A DNA stretch of 64,000 bases from Petrosia ficiformis. Its lineage: Eukaryota; Porifera; Demospongiae; Haplosclerida; Petrosiidae. The notes beneath the pieces are model-generated. The model was not told the DNA's origin. It did not search any database and saw nothing but the letters and a program-made list of their open reading frames with translations. Where the stretch lies: NCBI GenBank assembly GCA_947044365.1, contig OX345636.1:7646001-7710000 (forward strand), given 5' to 3'. How positions within the stretch are numbered: the stretch's first letter is position 1; the number at the start of each line of letters is the position of its first letter. Position numbers and translations under genes: made by a program. This document shows, piece after piece, positions 44,146 to 57,029 of the stretch.

Positions 44146-46013
44146 ATTATAATAAAATAATAAATACAATTAATAATCTAAACTTTAAAGCTTTTGACAG
44201 TGATATAATAATGTGATATACACATAATACTGCTGAATATATGGATATGTAAATCCTATTGTCGAGTCAGTGCATCACCAGGCATTATTTACATTCCTGT
44301 GGTTTTGTTCATATTCCCAAAACCAAAACCAAATAATTAGTTCTTGTTTAGATAGTGTGGTTTGACTGGTTCTAGAAAGAAGTACACCCATACTAAATAT
44401 AATTGATCTGATATACAGTGACCTTACCTTTGGGGCTACATCATCTGGTTCAGTCACTGTAAATGAGATGCAGCCCATCGAGAGGTTTTCACTCAATCAT
44501 GGGAATATATGGACCCAGGCATACCTGGGCAATGACAACTCAGGTGAACCTGACACTTGCATGGAGACAGTTAGTCAGGACCCAAGGGCGGATTCAAAAA
44601 AAACTGATAGGGTGGTTTGTATTAGATAAGCTAGTAGTAGATGATGTTGCCAAACGACTAGGTTAGAGATGCATGGATAATCGTATTCACCAAACTTACC
44701 AATATTTACTCATGCATGTGCATTATGAAAACCACGTGTTGTCATGCGTTGATCGTTGATTTGTGAAAGGTTCGTGTGAACATTTAAGCGAAAATAAGTC
44801 TAGTAAGAGAGTAGAAGTCAATGGTTTGAGATTTTTTGTACTTCACAGGAAGATACCAGGTTTACTTCATGTAATAACTGCAAACACACTAACTAAGTAT
44901 TAAAGTATTACTGATACATGTATATCTGAATTTATTTACCTTCAAAATAATACAAAAATGACATATCGTTATTGGCAGATATTTATTGGCTAGTATATCG
45001 GTAAAATTTGATATCGGTGCATCTCTAGACTAGGTTATAATAAAGAAGAGTGAAGGAAGGTGATTTACAAGTTTGTTAGTGGTGAGGAGCTGCATTCCTC
45101 AAAACACTACCCCTATAAAACTTGTAAAGTCTTGAATTAAGAAGCTTTGAGTATATTACATATGTTTCTTATCTCTGAAGTAATATATTTTCCACGACCA
45201 AAGCATGAAATATAGATTGCTATGGGTATACTACGAGATAATATTTCTCTGCTCCATTTCTAAGGCAGAGTGAATTGTTTGTGTTGAAAGTCATATGACC
45301 AAACGAATTTGATTGGCTCTGTGACAAATCTTCCAACAAAAAATCATAGTTTCCACAGATGTTTCCTCTTTTTAGCGATACATTGGCCACATGAGACTGT
45401 GTTCTAACTGACTGTAAAGTTCCTTTTCTGGCAATGTTTCATAACTTTTGTAATAATATTCTTGGTGATTAATTTTGAGCTTTATTGAAACAAAATAAAT
45501 AGATTCATATAGCTGGCTTACTGAGAAATTATAGTTGTGAATGTACTTATTTTGGTTATGAATACTATAAGCTTTTGTCACCCACTAATGAGCAAAAATC
45601 TTACACTAGTATAGTTAGGTTGACCAAATCCTTCATTTGTGGTATGTTGGTTCTTGCTATGTGAGACTATACAGGATATGTGTGCATGATCTGTTATGTG
45701 AAAAGCGGAAGCCTAATACTATTTTAGTGAAAATACTTGAGAGTAAATAGTTGCTTTGACCAAAATGTATTCAACTGATAGATAATATTTTACAGGTAAG
45801 ATACTAACAGCTACTTAAGTGGCCTGGTCCAATTGAAACCCTGTATACCTTCATTGGTCTACAAGCCTGTGATATAATAACATGTTTTTGATAGCGCCAT
45901 CTTTTGTTTACTGGTGGGTAAGTATAATTATTATTATTATTATTCCATGCCAATTTACCTTTCAATATTTGATCATCTACTGCTGGTGTGTCAGTTGTGT
46001 TTGCAGATGCCAT
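43839..46013 (-). CDS. Small Death-domain protein, two exons
   Basis: Exon 1 (46013-45959) encodes MASANTTDTPAVDDQILK and ends phase 1 at AAAG/GTAAAT. Exon 2 (44110-43839) starts after ATATATACAG and supplies the rest, VADLLTVLRATYTITDW to CECV and a stop; the junction keeps frame and gives 108 residues. Residues about 20-100 show the six-helix Death-domain pattern: DWYTLGLELHIPPDVLDKI, RHRNMLKHWLKTG, ATWLALSNALMS, then GLANDIATNHP. Such domains pair with others in apoptosis and innate-immune complexes. A single-domain product would be an adaptor or decoy. The 1.85-kb intron is long for this region and could hide exons; a candidate (44426-44454) with a good GTAAGG donor does not fit the phase. 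Exon 2 is secure, the link to exon 1 less so. Confidence 0.65.
44113..44142. repeat. TA microsatellite beside the Death exon acceptor
   Basis: About 15 TA repeats abut the CTG that is the acceptor of the Death-domain exon on the minus strand, so the usual polypyrimidine tract is replaced by alternating T and A. Confidence 0.9.
45925..45946. repeat. ATT microsatellite in the Death-gene intron
   Basis: Six to seven ATT units just inside the 5' end of the intron (minus strand). Confidence 0.8.
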
Positions 46014-46019
46014 GATGTA

Positions 46020-47680
46020 TTAAATGTGACACTGATTCAACCTGCAAAGGGCAGCATAATTATAATGATGTAAATAGTTAATTTTACTGATGTTAGGCTA
46101 ATTATGACATTGATTGTTGATGGAAACCTGCAGTTAACATGAAGATAGTACTATGATAGATAGTGGCATTGCGACTATGATTTTAAAAAGCTAATACAAG
46201 ATGCAGCCACACCCAAACTACTTCAGTGTAGTGCACTGATTGAGCCACACCCAGTATGTTTGCTTTGTATATACAACAGACACTTAATTTATTTTTTCTC
46301 ACCATATGCATATATAGAAAATATCCATTAATGAAAGAGTAAGTTTCAATAGAAACTGTTGTTAGCTCTTTCCCACGGCACTGTGCTGCACTTCTTTTAT
46401 AACGCCCACTCAGTCAATACATGATAAAAACATGAGAATTCACGTGCGGCGTGAGTGGAAGAAGAGGGCGTGGCCGTGTTACAATTAATACCCCGCGAAG
46501 CGTAGGCGGAACTTTACCAGACTTCAGATATGACTGCTACTGTATTAAGGCGAAGTTGTCTTCGATATATTTCACCATTTTTTGTGTAGGGCTGCGCTAT
46601 GTAATTACAAAATAACAATGTAGCAATAGCAGGAATGTTGCTATGTCAATCTGGGGATGGAGGTCATGGGCTTCCTAACGCGCTAAATGTTCCCGCCTCT
46701 TTGATTAGTATTTGTCTTGTAGAATATAAACACAGAATTATTCCACCTGGAAGGTAGTTCTAAAACCACTGAGAAAATACTATCATGCTGTTATAGTAAA
46801 TTATGTTGAAAGGATTTTGGAAAACCACAAGTCATCTGTAAATCAAAACTATTGCTGTTCCACTAGAGTATGACAAAGAGAATGCAGTGCCCTGCACAGA
46901 TTCATGCAGGACAATGGTTTCATGACAAGATTTTCCAGAAGGTCCTGTCTTGTAATGGGGTCGTCGACCACACAAAACTAACATTTACATTACCTTACGT
47001 ATGTCACCAGACTAGACCCTTCCTCACCTACTCTATGCGAAGAGGCGGGTACCAGAGACCCCTTGCATGGTAGGTTAATAATTTTACTTAATAACTACAG
47101 TCGCCTTGTTGGAGAACAGTCTATAGTCTATTCACGCTGAGGAGGCACAGGAAGTAGTTCGCCGTAGAATCAGTACCTGTTCACATCACAGTTTTACATC
47201 TTTGTGCCTGGAATTCATTAGTTTGCTACCATGTGCGTTAAAAATAAGCGTCTGGAAGAAGAAACGAGTAAATAGTACGGGTAAATCTATAATTCTAATA
47301 TCAGGAGCTACTCGGTGTGTTTCCATGGATGAATAACTATAATTTTGATATAATATTATAACATTGCATGGGTGAGTTATGTTACGTATAAAATTGCATT
47401 CTTTGTTGTAGTTGTTATGCCCAAAAGAACTACGGCGTCCGATTTGAAAAAGGGGTGGAGTCTGGGAACGAGACACGACTAATCACAAATAAACAAACTT
47501 GACGAAATATTATAATTACCGTTGTCTGTCTGTCAAATTCACCCGCAACAAAGACCTAGAAAATTAGACGTTTACGCCCATGCATTAACGTGCGCATGCG
47601 CGTATCGACGTGACTTAATAAAAGGAGGCGTTGACATCAATGTCAAAATTTTAGTGTTGTAAACACGTTTGAGTTTTAAA
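46020..47680. other. Intergenic, partly GC-richer, upstream of Helitron gene
   Basis: 46380-46700 and 47100-47640 have more CpG than the surroundings (CACGTGCGGCGTG, GTGCGCATGCGCGTATCGAC). This may be the 5' part of the Helitron or a promoter region of the divergent Death-domain gene, whose start is at 46013. No terminal TC or other Helitron 5' end could be fixed. Frames at 46870-47073 and 47186-47476 are not recognised. Confidence 0.4.
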
Positions 47681-47681
47681 G

Positions 47682-50600
47682 ATGAGTTTAAATTCAAGGA
47701 GAATTAGAGACAGAATTATATGAAGACAGAGAAGAAGTTTGGAGACAGAAGAAGAAAGAGAGTTCAGGAGATCGTTGGATAGACAGAGACATAGAGAAAC
47801 AAGAACAACACTAACTGATATCGAGAGAGAAGCCGAGCTAACATCGGATAGAGAAAGACATAGAATAAGAAGACACAGGATAAGTGAGGTTGATTTGGAT
47901 ACAGTATATTACTTGGGACAAATGAATGAATTGTGCCATTATTGTGAATCTCTTAGGTTTCCTAATGAACAAAGAAACTGTTGTCATAATGGTAAGGTTT
48001 CTTTAACTCAATTGTGTGAATATCCTGAAAGTCTAAAAGAATTGTTATTGGGTTCCACACAAGATTCAATTAATTTCAGAAATAACATCAGAAATTATAC
48101 AACTCGTGATGAGGTAGCTGCTGTTTTTATTGGGGAAGATGGTGCCCTTCCTGCTAATAGAGATGTTGTAATCTATCCCAAAGATACACTACCACAGCGT
48201 ATCTCTTATATGTCATGTAATCTAGATCCCATGTGTTATCCTCTTTTATTTCCTAGAGGAGATCTAGGATGGTATAATGCATTGCATTATGTTGAAGAAC
48301 ACCGAACAGCCACAAGGACCAAAGTTACAATGCAACAATTTTATTGTTATCGGATGGCTATAAGGGAAAAATTTAGCTCTATTCGCAGTGGAGGGAAGCT
48401 GTTTCAACAGTACGCTGTGGATGCATATGTGAAAACAGAAGGTTGTAGGTTATATTATATCCGTAATAATCAGGCTAAATTAAGAGTTGAATTATACTCT
48501 GGCCTTATGGATCATTTGCAGAACATTGCAATTGAAAGAAACACAAGAATAGGGACTCCAGTACTATTACCATCAACATTTGCTGGTAGTCCAAGAGCCA
48601 TGCAACAAAACTACCAAGATGCTATGGCAGTTGTTGCAAAGTATGGCAAACCCGATCTATTTCTAACTTACACATGCAATCCGAAAGCGAGAGAGATTAC
48701 AGAAAATTTAAGAAATGGTCAGAAGTCTGAATATAGGCCTGACCTTGTAAGTAGAGTTTTCAAACTCCACTTACAAGAGTTGTTAAATGATATTAAAAAC
48801 AGACATGTTCTTGGTGTTCCAATTGCACATGTTCATGTAATTGAATTCCAGAAACGGGGTCTACCACACTGTCACATGCTTATTATACTCAGAGATGAAG
48901 ATAATCTGAGAGATAGTAATGACATTGACAGAATAATCTCAGCAGAAATTCCGGATCAGAATGAAGATCCAGAGTTATTTGAGATTGTGAAGTCATGTAT
49001 GATTCATGGACCATGTGGTTTGTTAAATCCTAAATCTGTGTGTATGGAAAATGGGACATGTAAGAAGAAATTTCCAAAAGAATTTAGAGAGCATACAAAT
49101 GAAAATGTTAATGGATACCCAGCATATAGACGTAGAAACAATGGCCGAACTGTGACAGTGGGTCGTTATGTTGTTGATAACAGGTATGTTGTACACAGCA
49201 CAGCTTCTTAAAAAGTATAGAGCCCATATAAATATTGAGGCATGTGCATCTGTGAAGAGTGTAAAATATTTATTTAAGTATAATTGTCATCATTGTGCAA
49301 ATATGGAGATGGTTATACAACCTAATTCTGTTGATCAATCAAATAATATAGAGACAACCATGCAGTATGATGAGATTGCTGCATATTTAAATTGTTGATA
49401 TGTTTCAGCTCCAAGAAGCAATATGGCGATTATCAGGTTACAAAATGCATGAGCAGTCACGTACAATTTATAAATTAGCTGTACATTTGCCAGAGCAGCA
49501 AAGAGTGTATTAGAAAGAAGGCGAAGAAGCATTAGCAGCTGATAGAGCATCCACGAGAAATACTCACCTTACTGCATGGTTTGAGTTAAACAATAATGAT
49601 GCAAATGCACACCAAATTCTATACCCTGATATACCAAAGCATTATGTGTTTAATGACGGAGAGGTGGTGACAGAATCATTAGTCGTATGTATTCAGTTAG
49701 TCCCACTGATCCAGAAAAGTTTTATCTTAGATCACTTCTTCTACATGTACCGGGAGCAACATGTTATGATGATTTAAAAATGGTTGATGGTATAATAGTT
49801 GATAGTTTTCGTGAAGCATGCATTGAAAGGCATCTTCTTACGGATGACAATGATATGAAAATGTATTGACAGAAGCTTCAGGATTTGAAATGCCTAGACA
49901 ATTTAGATACATGTTTGCTACCATTTGTGCATACTGTCATCCTTCAGATCCATTAGCTTTTTGGAATAATTTCAAAGTGTTCATGATTGAAGATCTGTTA
50001 TTAAATCACAATTTAGATGTTGCAATAAACATAGCTTTAAATGAAATAAATTCAATTTTATATGAGAATGGTACAAATTGTGAAAGAATTGATCTTCCTA
50101 TACCAGTTGTTTCACAATTGAATGATGAACCGACTCAAGAGCAACAACGAGAGATAGATTTTAGCATTCTCAATAATGAGCAGAGACACCTGGTAGACTC
50201 TGCAATTTTAGCAGTAGAGAGTAGTGTTGAAGAAGATCCAACGCATCCTAAATGTTTGTATGTTGATGCTCCGGGTGGTTCTGGAAAGACATTGGTCTTT
50301 AACATGATTGCAAATTATTTGCATCAAAATGGATATAGAGTATCATGTGCTGCTTGGACTGGTATAGCAGCTACACTTTTGACTGAAGGTAGAACTGTAC
50401 ATAGTTTATTCAAATTACCAGTGCCGGTGGTAGATACAAGCTCATGTAATGTATCACCAACCTCTGAACATGCTAATTTCTTGCATAACCAGAATATGTA
50501 TATTATAGATGAAGCATCAATGATACCTACACTTGCATTAATGTTTGCAGGATATTACAGGTAATAATGAATGTTTTGGAGGAAACGTTATGTTGTTAGG

Positions 50601-51518
50601 CAGAGATTTTAGACAAGTTCTCCCTGTTGTACCTCATGCAACAGAAACAGTTGTTATAGACACATGCCTTAAAAGGTCAATTCTATGGCAACATTAATTT
50701 TTCAACAAATAAAAACTAATGCAGAATATGCGTACAAACAAAGGAGAGCAAGAGTTTTCAAAATGGCTTCTGGAATTAGGACTAATAGATGATCTTGATC
50801 CACCTATGAGAGATATCATTGAAATACCTGATTTATGTATAGTGAGAGAATCCATAGTTTATGAATTATTTGCCAACATTACAAGTGAAGAAAAGTGTAA
50901 GCGTGTAATTCTCTCACCAAAAAATGAAGATTGTTTATTTATTAATGAACAAGTTTTAAAAATGCTTCCAGGTGAGTCTATAACATACCTTAGTGCGGAT
51001 TCTGTAAGTTTTGATAATAGTGAAGAGGCTCAAAACTATCCAATTGAGTTTCTAAATTCATTAACACCCTCAGGTATGCTTCCTCACTGCCTAAACCTAA
51101 AAGTGGGGTCTATTGTGATGTTACTTCATAACATTGCATTGAAAAAAGGATTATGTAATGGTACAAGATTAGAAATAACGTATTTACATCGTAACTGCGT
51201 ACAGGCAAAAATAATTTATGGGCAAAATGCTGGAAATGAGGTTCTCCTACCAAGAATAAAACTCGCTCCAAATAATAGTAATTTGCCATTCTGCTTGCAT
51301 AGGGTACAATTTCCACTAAGACTTGCATACTCTGTGACAATTAACAAGGACAAACGTTTGATAAGGTAGGTATTTATTTACCTAAACATGTATTTTCGCA
51401 TGGTCAGCTAAGAGCTTTGGGAGATGTCAGAGTAAAGGTTGAAGATACTGATCAACAGGGTAAAAAGCAAGCTAAAATTGTAACTAAAAACATTGTTTGT
51501 CATGAAGTGTTAAGTTAA
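47682..51518 (+). pseudogene. Helitron Rep-helicase, decayed
   Basis: From an ATG at 47682 (MSLNSRRIRDRII) one TGA at 47721 interrupts a frame that then runs to 49211. The Rep part has VIEFQKRGLPHCHMLII (the HUH metal-binding pair), FLTYTCNPKAREI and NPKSVCMENGTCKKKFPK; the two-tyrosine motif (VKYLFKYNCHH) is in the next frame near 49260. The Pif1-type helicase follows: YVDAPGGSGKTLVFNMI (Walker A), MYIIDEASMIP (Walker B), then LSADSV, LPHCLNLKVGSIVML and a final GIYLPKHVFSHGQL. Breaks occur near 49190, 49395, 49680, 49860, 50555-50715 and 51365. The helicase motif before the C-terminus reads NKDKRLI instead of NKxQGQT. Such enzymes drive rolling-circle transposition; this copy cannot. Confidence 0.85.
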
Positions 51519-51519
51519 C

Positions 51520-52165
51520 GGAAATGGATTAATAGGAGAGAGTGATGAATATATAATCTATGAATATTTTAATTTTATATCTACTTAAGGTGGTACTAGG
51601 GAGTGGGCGGATGCGACTCCAATCAGTTTCAAAATAGAATATTATATAATATGACTCTAACCTGGTGTAATAGCAACCTTCAAATCTTCCTTATATTGTC
51701 CTGTAATTGAAGAAATATTGTTAAAATTGCCATTTTTCCAATTAACATAAGTACAAAACCACAAAAGCCACGCCCACCATACATAGCGTGCACCAAGTAC
51801 AATGTATTTTCAGAAAAGTTACGAAGCCGTTTTCTGCAAATTCATTTTACTTTTAAAGTTACAAGAGGCTGAAGAAAGCTGAATTCTGTAGCTTTTCACT
51901 GAAACCATAAAATTTACCTTTCTAGACACTACCAAACTCCGATCTTTCTCACAGAGCAACTACAGTTACCCCGCCATTGTTTCCCACCCACCGCCCCCTC
52001 CACCACCCGTGGGCCGTGTTTAGCTTTGTTTCTGAAAATAAACTATCAGTGAAAACATTTGTACATCCAAGGTCAATTGCAGTTTAAATTCAGTATTCTA
52101 TTATTAAGTTGGTTACACTTCCTCTCTGACAGGAAGTTGTAAATTACAACCTTATAAAACTGAAA
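51520..52165. other. Helitron 3' flank and unassigned sequence
   Basis: After the stop the sequence reads AAGGTGGTACTAGGGAGTGG near 51588. A CTAG there could be the Helitron 3' terminus, but no clear hairpin precedes it. 51600-52165 has no gene; a C-rich patch lies at 51970-52015. Confidence 0.35.
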
Positions 52166-52169
52166 GGGA

Positions 52170-52255
52170 TGAACGCATACTCGCGCAAATGACACATTAT
52201 AGTTTGAACCCATGGGAAAGCAATTATAGGGATGGCACTACGGGCCATACTAAAG
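52170..52255 (+). mobile_element. Right end of a CCCTATGATTGC-family MITE
   Basis: ACGCATACTCGCGCAAATGA, GTTTGAACCCATGGGAAAGC and AATTATAGGGATGGC match the right end of the copy at 32323-32763. The left part of the family is absent here. Confidence 0.65.
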
Positions 52256-53180
52256 GGCATATTGAAAGTTGTTAACTCATTAAAAATACATGGTACTGAT
52301 GTCATCTACTAATACAAGCAAGACAGTAATATCCAGCATTAAAATTTATGCTATAAGAAATGATATTTGAAAATTTCACCACAAACTAGCTATGTCAGTT
52401 CATATTGTATATAGGACTACTTCACAATGCGCATTGCATGTCTATCTTGGTAGATGTATAATTATATTTCTGAAGTATGCACTCAGAAGAAGATAACATC
52501 ATTGCGAATGATATAATTATTAATTAAGCATCATCAAAGATGGATACGGCTTTCTATTTTCAATTAGTGATAGTGAGCAATATTAGCTACCGGGTGAAAA
52601 AAGGAATTCTCTTTTTTCCTGCTGCGTAATTATTCATTCATAAAACAGTAATTAGATATCTCAATAGCTTGTACCTCATAAAAACAGTACAACAGAGGTT
52701 ACTTCTTTTTGGAAACACTTTAACCATGTATACATTGAGTGCACTACATAATATTTAACCAGAATCAGTATCAATTTGCTCTCAGGAAAGATCTTACCTG
52801 AATAAAATGGCATTGCAACCAAATGTCATGGTGTGAATTGCCTAAAGTTTATCTGTACTCCTCAAACAAGCTAGAGTTGTTATATTGGCATACTGTTTAT
52901 TTTAGGAACAAATCACTAGCTCACTCAAATCGGCAACCAGTTGAATGGGAGATGCTAAACGGGTTCCTTGCAGCAAAATCATCACTGTAAAATGGGTTTG
53001 TGTTTCCTACTGCATGATCAGATGTAAGTATTTAATTCACATAATTTAACCCTCTTAATTTGTCTGTTGTCTCTGTTTTATTGATCAAAAATAGTAGATC
53101 TAGATTCAATTGAAACTTAGTAATACTGCTCTTCATACACATGAGAACAAACATGGACTATCTATTGAAGGCAGCAGTGT
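52256..53180. other. No recognisable gene
   Basis: Average AT-rich sequence without long open frames or evident repeats. Confidence 0.45.
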
Positions 53181-53188
53181 GTGGGCAG

Positions 53189-53720
53189 CAGGCTTGGGGC
53201 CGATTATGATTGTAATCGTAATCGATTGTAATCGATTACACTTTTGCGTAATCGTAATCATAATCGTAATCACACCTTCAAAATTTTATGTAATCATAAT
53301 CGGAATCGTAATCATGCTCTGTAATCATATGTAACTGTCTGTAATTATTGCTTGTCAATTCCTGCAAGTTCTATATAGCCTCAAGTGCACCAGTTGAGTG
53401 ACCTTTTTTCCATTGCTAGAAAAATCTTTAGACCTGAAAGTTGCCTTATCCATGATGAACTTTTTGAAAAGTTGATGTTCATTAGATGTAATAGTGATTG
53501 TTCATAAATCATATGATATAATAGTTAAAATCTAATAGTTATTGTTCATTTCCTGTTTCCAAGAAAAAAAGTGTATGTAATTGTAATCATAATCGTAATC
53601 ATGTTTTGTAATCGTAATCGTATTCAGCATTTTTTGACCGTAATTGTAATCATAATCAGTCTCAGTAATCATGGTGTAATCGTAATCGTAATCATGTCTT
53701 TGTAATCGGCCCCAACCCTA
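53189..53720. mobile_element. hAT-like MITE rich in GTAATC, 532 bp
   Basis: The left end CAGGCTTGGGGCCGATTA and the right end, inward, TAGGGTTGGGGCCGATTA are flanked by the 8-bp duplication GTGGGCAG (53181-53188 and 53721-53728). Both shoulders carry dense runs of GTAATCGTAATC and ATAATCG, about 100 bp on each side, inverted relative to each other. The centre has no gene. Confidence 0.88.
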
Positions 53721-53728
53721 GTGGGCAG

Positions 53729-54225
53729 CAAAACTATTTCATGCAAATTGTGTCACTTAAAGATTTGTTTGAGACATGAAACGAAGGTTATGCTATAAAT
53801 TGTGTTGTACTATGTGAATTCATGCATGTCTTGTCAAATCTAAGCCAAGCTATTTTGGTATTAGAATGTTATTCCCAGTTACACTGTAAACTGAGATTAT
53901 ATACAAGATGACTCCTTATATATTCCATAGTAATCACAGTTTATGCGTTGATCCTACTATTAATTTACATAAAAACTGCCAATACTCTATTAACAACATT
54001 CAGCCTGACTATACAATTTCATATTGGACTGCAGGGAAATATAGTATTGCAATTCATCTAACCGAACTACTGAATTGATGTTTGCATCACCACAGATATA
54101 ATTTTATTTCATGTTATAATAATACAAAAGTTTATTACTGTTTTGTTGCGAGCAATATACATAAACATTACGTAAGTATAAATTTAATGCACGCACAAAG
54201 AATAACAAGATATATAGAGAAAAAA
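53729..54225. other. No recognisable gene
   Basis: AT-rich sequence up to the next MITE; nothing distinct. Confidence 0.45.
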
Positions 54226-54767
54226 GTATCCCTATGATTCCTTGGTGACCAGCATTCAGTAATCTCGGCTGACTTTATCAAGTCTTCAGCCTGAAACACA
54301 ACAGCCTACTATAGTTATTATTTTGATTACCTACTCTCCTTACCTTTTAAAGATCTTGCAGTACTTTAGGAATATATTTCAGGTAGAATAGATTGCCAGT
54401 TTCTACGTAGCAGCTTTCTTTCTTTCTTCCTGCTGCAGCAGACTAAGCACAATGAGCAGAGCTCGAGCACGAGTTATATTACGCGCCACGCCCATTAATT
54501 GACCGAGCCCCCCCCGAGAATGACTCAGCTTCCTTAACTACGTATACAACGCATACTCGCGCAAGTGGACACATGGAAAAGGGGGATAAGTGACATTCTG
54601 GTGAATTTTGAGACTTAGTGTATAGTGCAAAATTTTCCTGCACCATCAAGAAACACCTGTGTTAAGTTTGGTATAAAAATTCAATACGTAAATATGAATT
54701 TTAACTAATTTCATTGATGATATCACACGTTATCTCACGTGATCTTGAAACCACGTTAATTTTGAAA

Positions 54768-55043
54768 ATGGCGTCAAGTAGTTTTGGAGCGAACACTCCC
54801 GAATTGAGAACAAGGTATGGAAGAAAGCGTTTGAAATTAAAATTCCAGTGGAAGAGGAAAAAGATGAAGTTGCTAAAAGACAGTGGAAAAGAATACACCA
54901 CGTACACAGGCGCTCTGATGCCGGCTAAAAAATTAATTGACCTATCCTGCAAATGTAAGTATCATTGTCAAGCTAAACTAAGAAAGAGTAAGGCTGTTTA
55001 CAGACTAAATAGTAAATCAACATACACAGAGGAAGAAAGATAA
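54768..55043 (+). pseudogene. N-terminal fragment of unclassified transposon protein
   Basis: From the ATG at 54768 (MASSSFGANTPEL) the frame contains KRKKMKLLKDSGKEYTTYTG, ALMPAKKLIDLSCKCKYHC and TEEER. A basic stretch, then SGKEY, then Cys-x-Cys-x3-Cys is a start I know from long uncharacterised transposon-like proteins of insects and other invertebrates. A stop at 55043 and loss of the centre leave only about 92 residues. The following 200 bp include further degraded codons (RVDK, WMNFG). Confidence 0.5.
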
Positions 55044-55326
55044 TGATGGAAATACCGTGTTGATAAGTAAGGCTAGATGGATGAACTTTGGACAGGCTAA
55101 TGACAATGAAAGATTGATGCATACCCAGAACTGAATTGCAATACAATCTGATGTCATGACACGGAACTCGGTATACTATGGATAAACTGACCGTGAAGAT
55201 AATTACCATAGCAACATACTTAAAATTTTTATTTTTAATAAACAAATAATAGAGAGCGTGCGCTTGACGTCATTGGCAATAAACCACACCCCCGCCGCCA
55301 TTTTGCGAGGCAAAGTATCATAGAAG

Positions 55327-56872
55327 ATGGTTCATTCTTGTTGTGTTGTCGGATGCACAAACAGGCAGGGGAAAGGAAGAGACCTTTCATTCCATATGAT
55401 ACCTAAAGTAAGCAAAAATGACTAACTACCTAGCTAGCTAGCAACTGGTGTAGCTAAGTTTAGTGTTATAGTTATTCAGGTGGTTTGCTAGCTACATGTA
55501 CGTTACAGTGGTATGTAAGCTAGCTAAACTTCTGGCTAGCTATAACAAGACAATTTGTTGTTGTTGTTTTTCAATTAACTCAGGTCATAGAGAATCAAGG
55601 TGATCATGTTTGTGAGGTGTCTACAAGACGTCGATTAGCATGGTTAAAAAACATCAACAGAAAAGACTGGACACCTGGTCCTGGTGCACGGGTTTGTTCA
55701 ACTCACTTCATAACCAACAAGCCTTCATCTCTCCTTGATGAGAGCAATCCTGACTGGGCACCAACATTAAAAATGGGTCATGATGAAGTAAACATAGCTG
55801 ATCTTAGTCGATATGAGCGTAATAAGAGGAGAAGATTATGTACTAGTTTACCTGAGGTAGCGAGTGAATATCACTATAAAGATGCATCTACTCAAACAGA
55901 TGAATCTTTTCATAATGAAGCATCTTCTCAAACAGATGGTTATATTGACTCCCTTGAAAGTGACAATGTTGCTCTAAGATCTGAATTGCAAGCACTAGAA
56001 ATGAATCATCATAAAATAACAGATGAGCTTTTTCAGGAGAATGAAGGAATACTGAAATTTTACACAGGGTTGCCTAATTGGACGATTTTTAATGCCGTTA
56101 TGACTTTGTTATCTCCATGCTTTCCTCGATTACCAAATGGCAAACTATCAAACTTTCAAATGGTTGTTATGTTCTTCATGAAAATTCGTCTAAATCTTTA
56201 TGACGAAGACATTGGGCATAGATTTGGTGTGCATCGAACTTCTGTGTCACGATGTTTTCATAAAGTGTTAAATATAATGGATGCTAGGCTATCTCACTTA
56301 ATCAAATGGCCTGATAGAGAAACACTTCGTGAAACACTTCCTTCTAGTTTTAGGCGCTTTTTCAAGAGTTGTTGTGTCATCATAGATTGTAGTGAAGTGT
56401 TCATTACAAGCATCATCCAACAATTAAATTTTTAATAGGGATAACTCCACAGGGTACAATATCTTAAATTTCTCGTTGTGCTGGAGGGCGAATGTCCGAT
56501 AAGAAGATAGTTGAGCAGTCTAATCTGATAAACTATTTATTGCCTGGGGATGTTATAATTGCAGACAGGGGGTTCACATGTGATGATTATGCCCATATGG
56601 TATATGCTGAAGTGAAAATCCCTCCCTTTACAAAGGGTAAAAAACAGTTGGAAAAAGTCCAAGTTGACTGGAGCCGAGAACTGTCTACTGTTCGCATTCA
56701 TGTTGAGCGAGTCATAGGGGTTCTAAAGCAAAAGTATACTATTTTACAAAGTGTTTTACCTATAAGTTTTATTGGACACAAAGATGATATAGGTGATGCA
56801 ACTATAGATAAATTAGTTAGGGTATGTTGTTGTATGGTAAACCTATGTCCTTCTGTTGTTCCACAAGATTAA
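55327..56872 (+). pseudogene. THAP-domain DDE transposase, internally deleted
   Basis: Exon 1 (55327-55407) reads MVHSCCVVGCTNRQGKGRD; a 176-bp GT..AG intron follows; exon 2 starts at 55584. The THAP zinc finger is complete: C-x4-C early (CCVVGC), RRLAWLKNINRKDW, then CSTHF. A middle part (KIRLNLYDEDIGHRFGVHRT, SVSRCFHKVL) is the helix-turn-helix before the catalytic core. DDE residues: CVIIDCSE (first), VIIADRGF (second), RIHVERVIGVLKQ (Glu). Between EVFI and YKHHPTIKFLIG about 50 bases are missing and the frame is lost, and a TAA follows TPQGTIS. The gene is therefore dead, though recently. Confidence 0.82.
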
Positions 56873-57029
56873 CAAACAAGTCATCAGAATAACATATATC
56901 ATCAATGAATATTATTGTTTTCTATTTTGTTTTTTTGCTAGCATTTTTTTAGTTAGTTTTCGACATGATGGGCAGTACCATTTATCCTTAGGAGGACATC
57001 TGATCCGTAATATAGTATGATAGTATTAC

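Noticed and set aside
44426..44496. Middle exon of the Death-domain gene (TVTEPDDVAPK before GTAAGG)
   Set aside because: The donor is good, but joining it in phase with exon 1 makes the Death exon read into a stop. It may be an exon of another isoform.
46870..47073. 67-codon frame on the plus strand
   Set aside because: No recognised family, no splice or promoter support, and not conserved elsewhere in the window.
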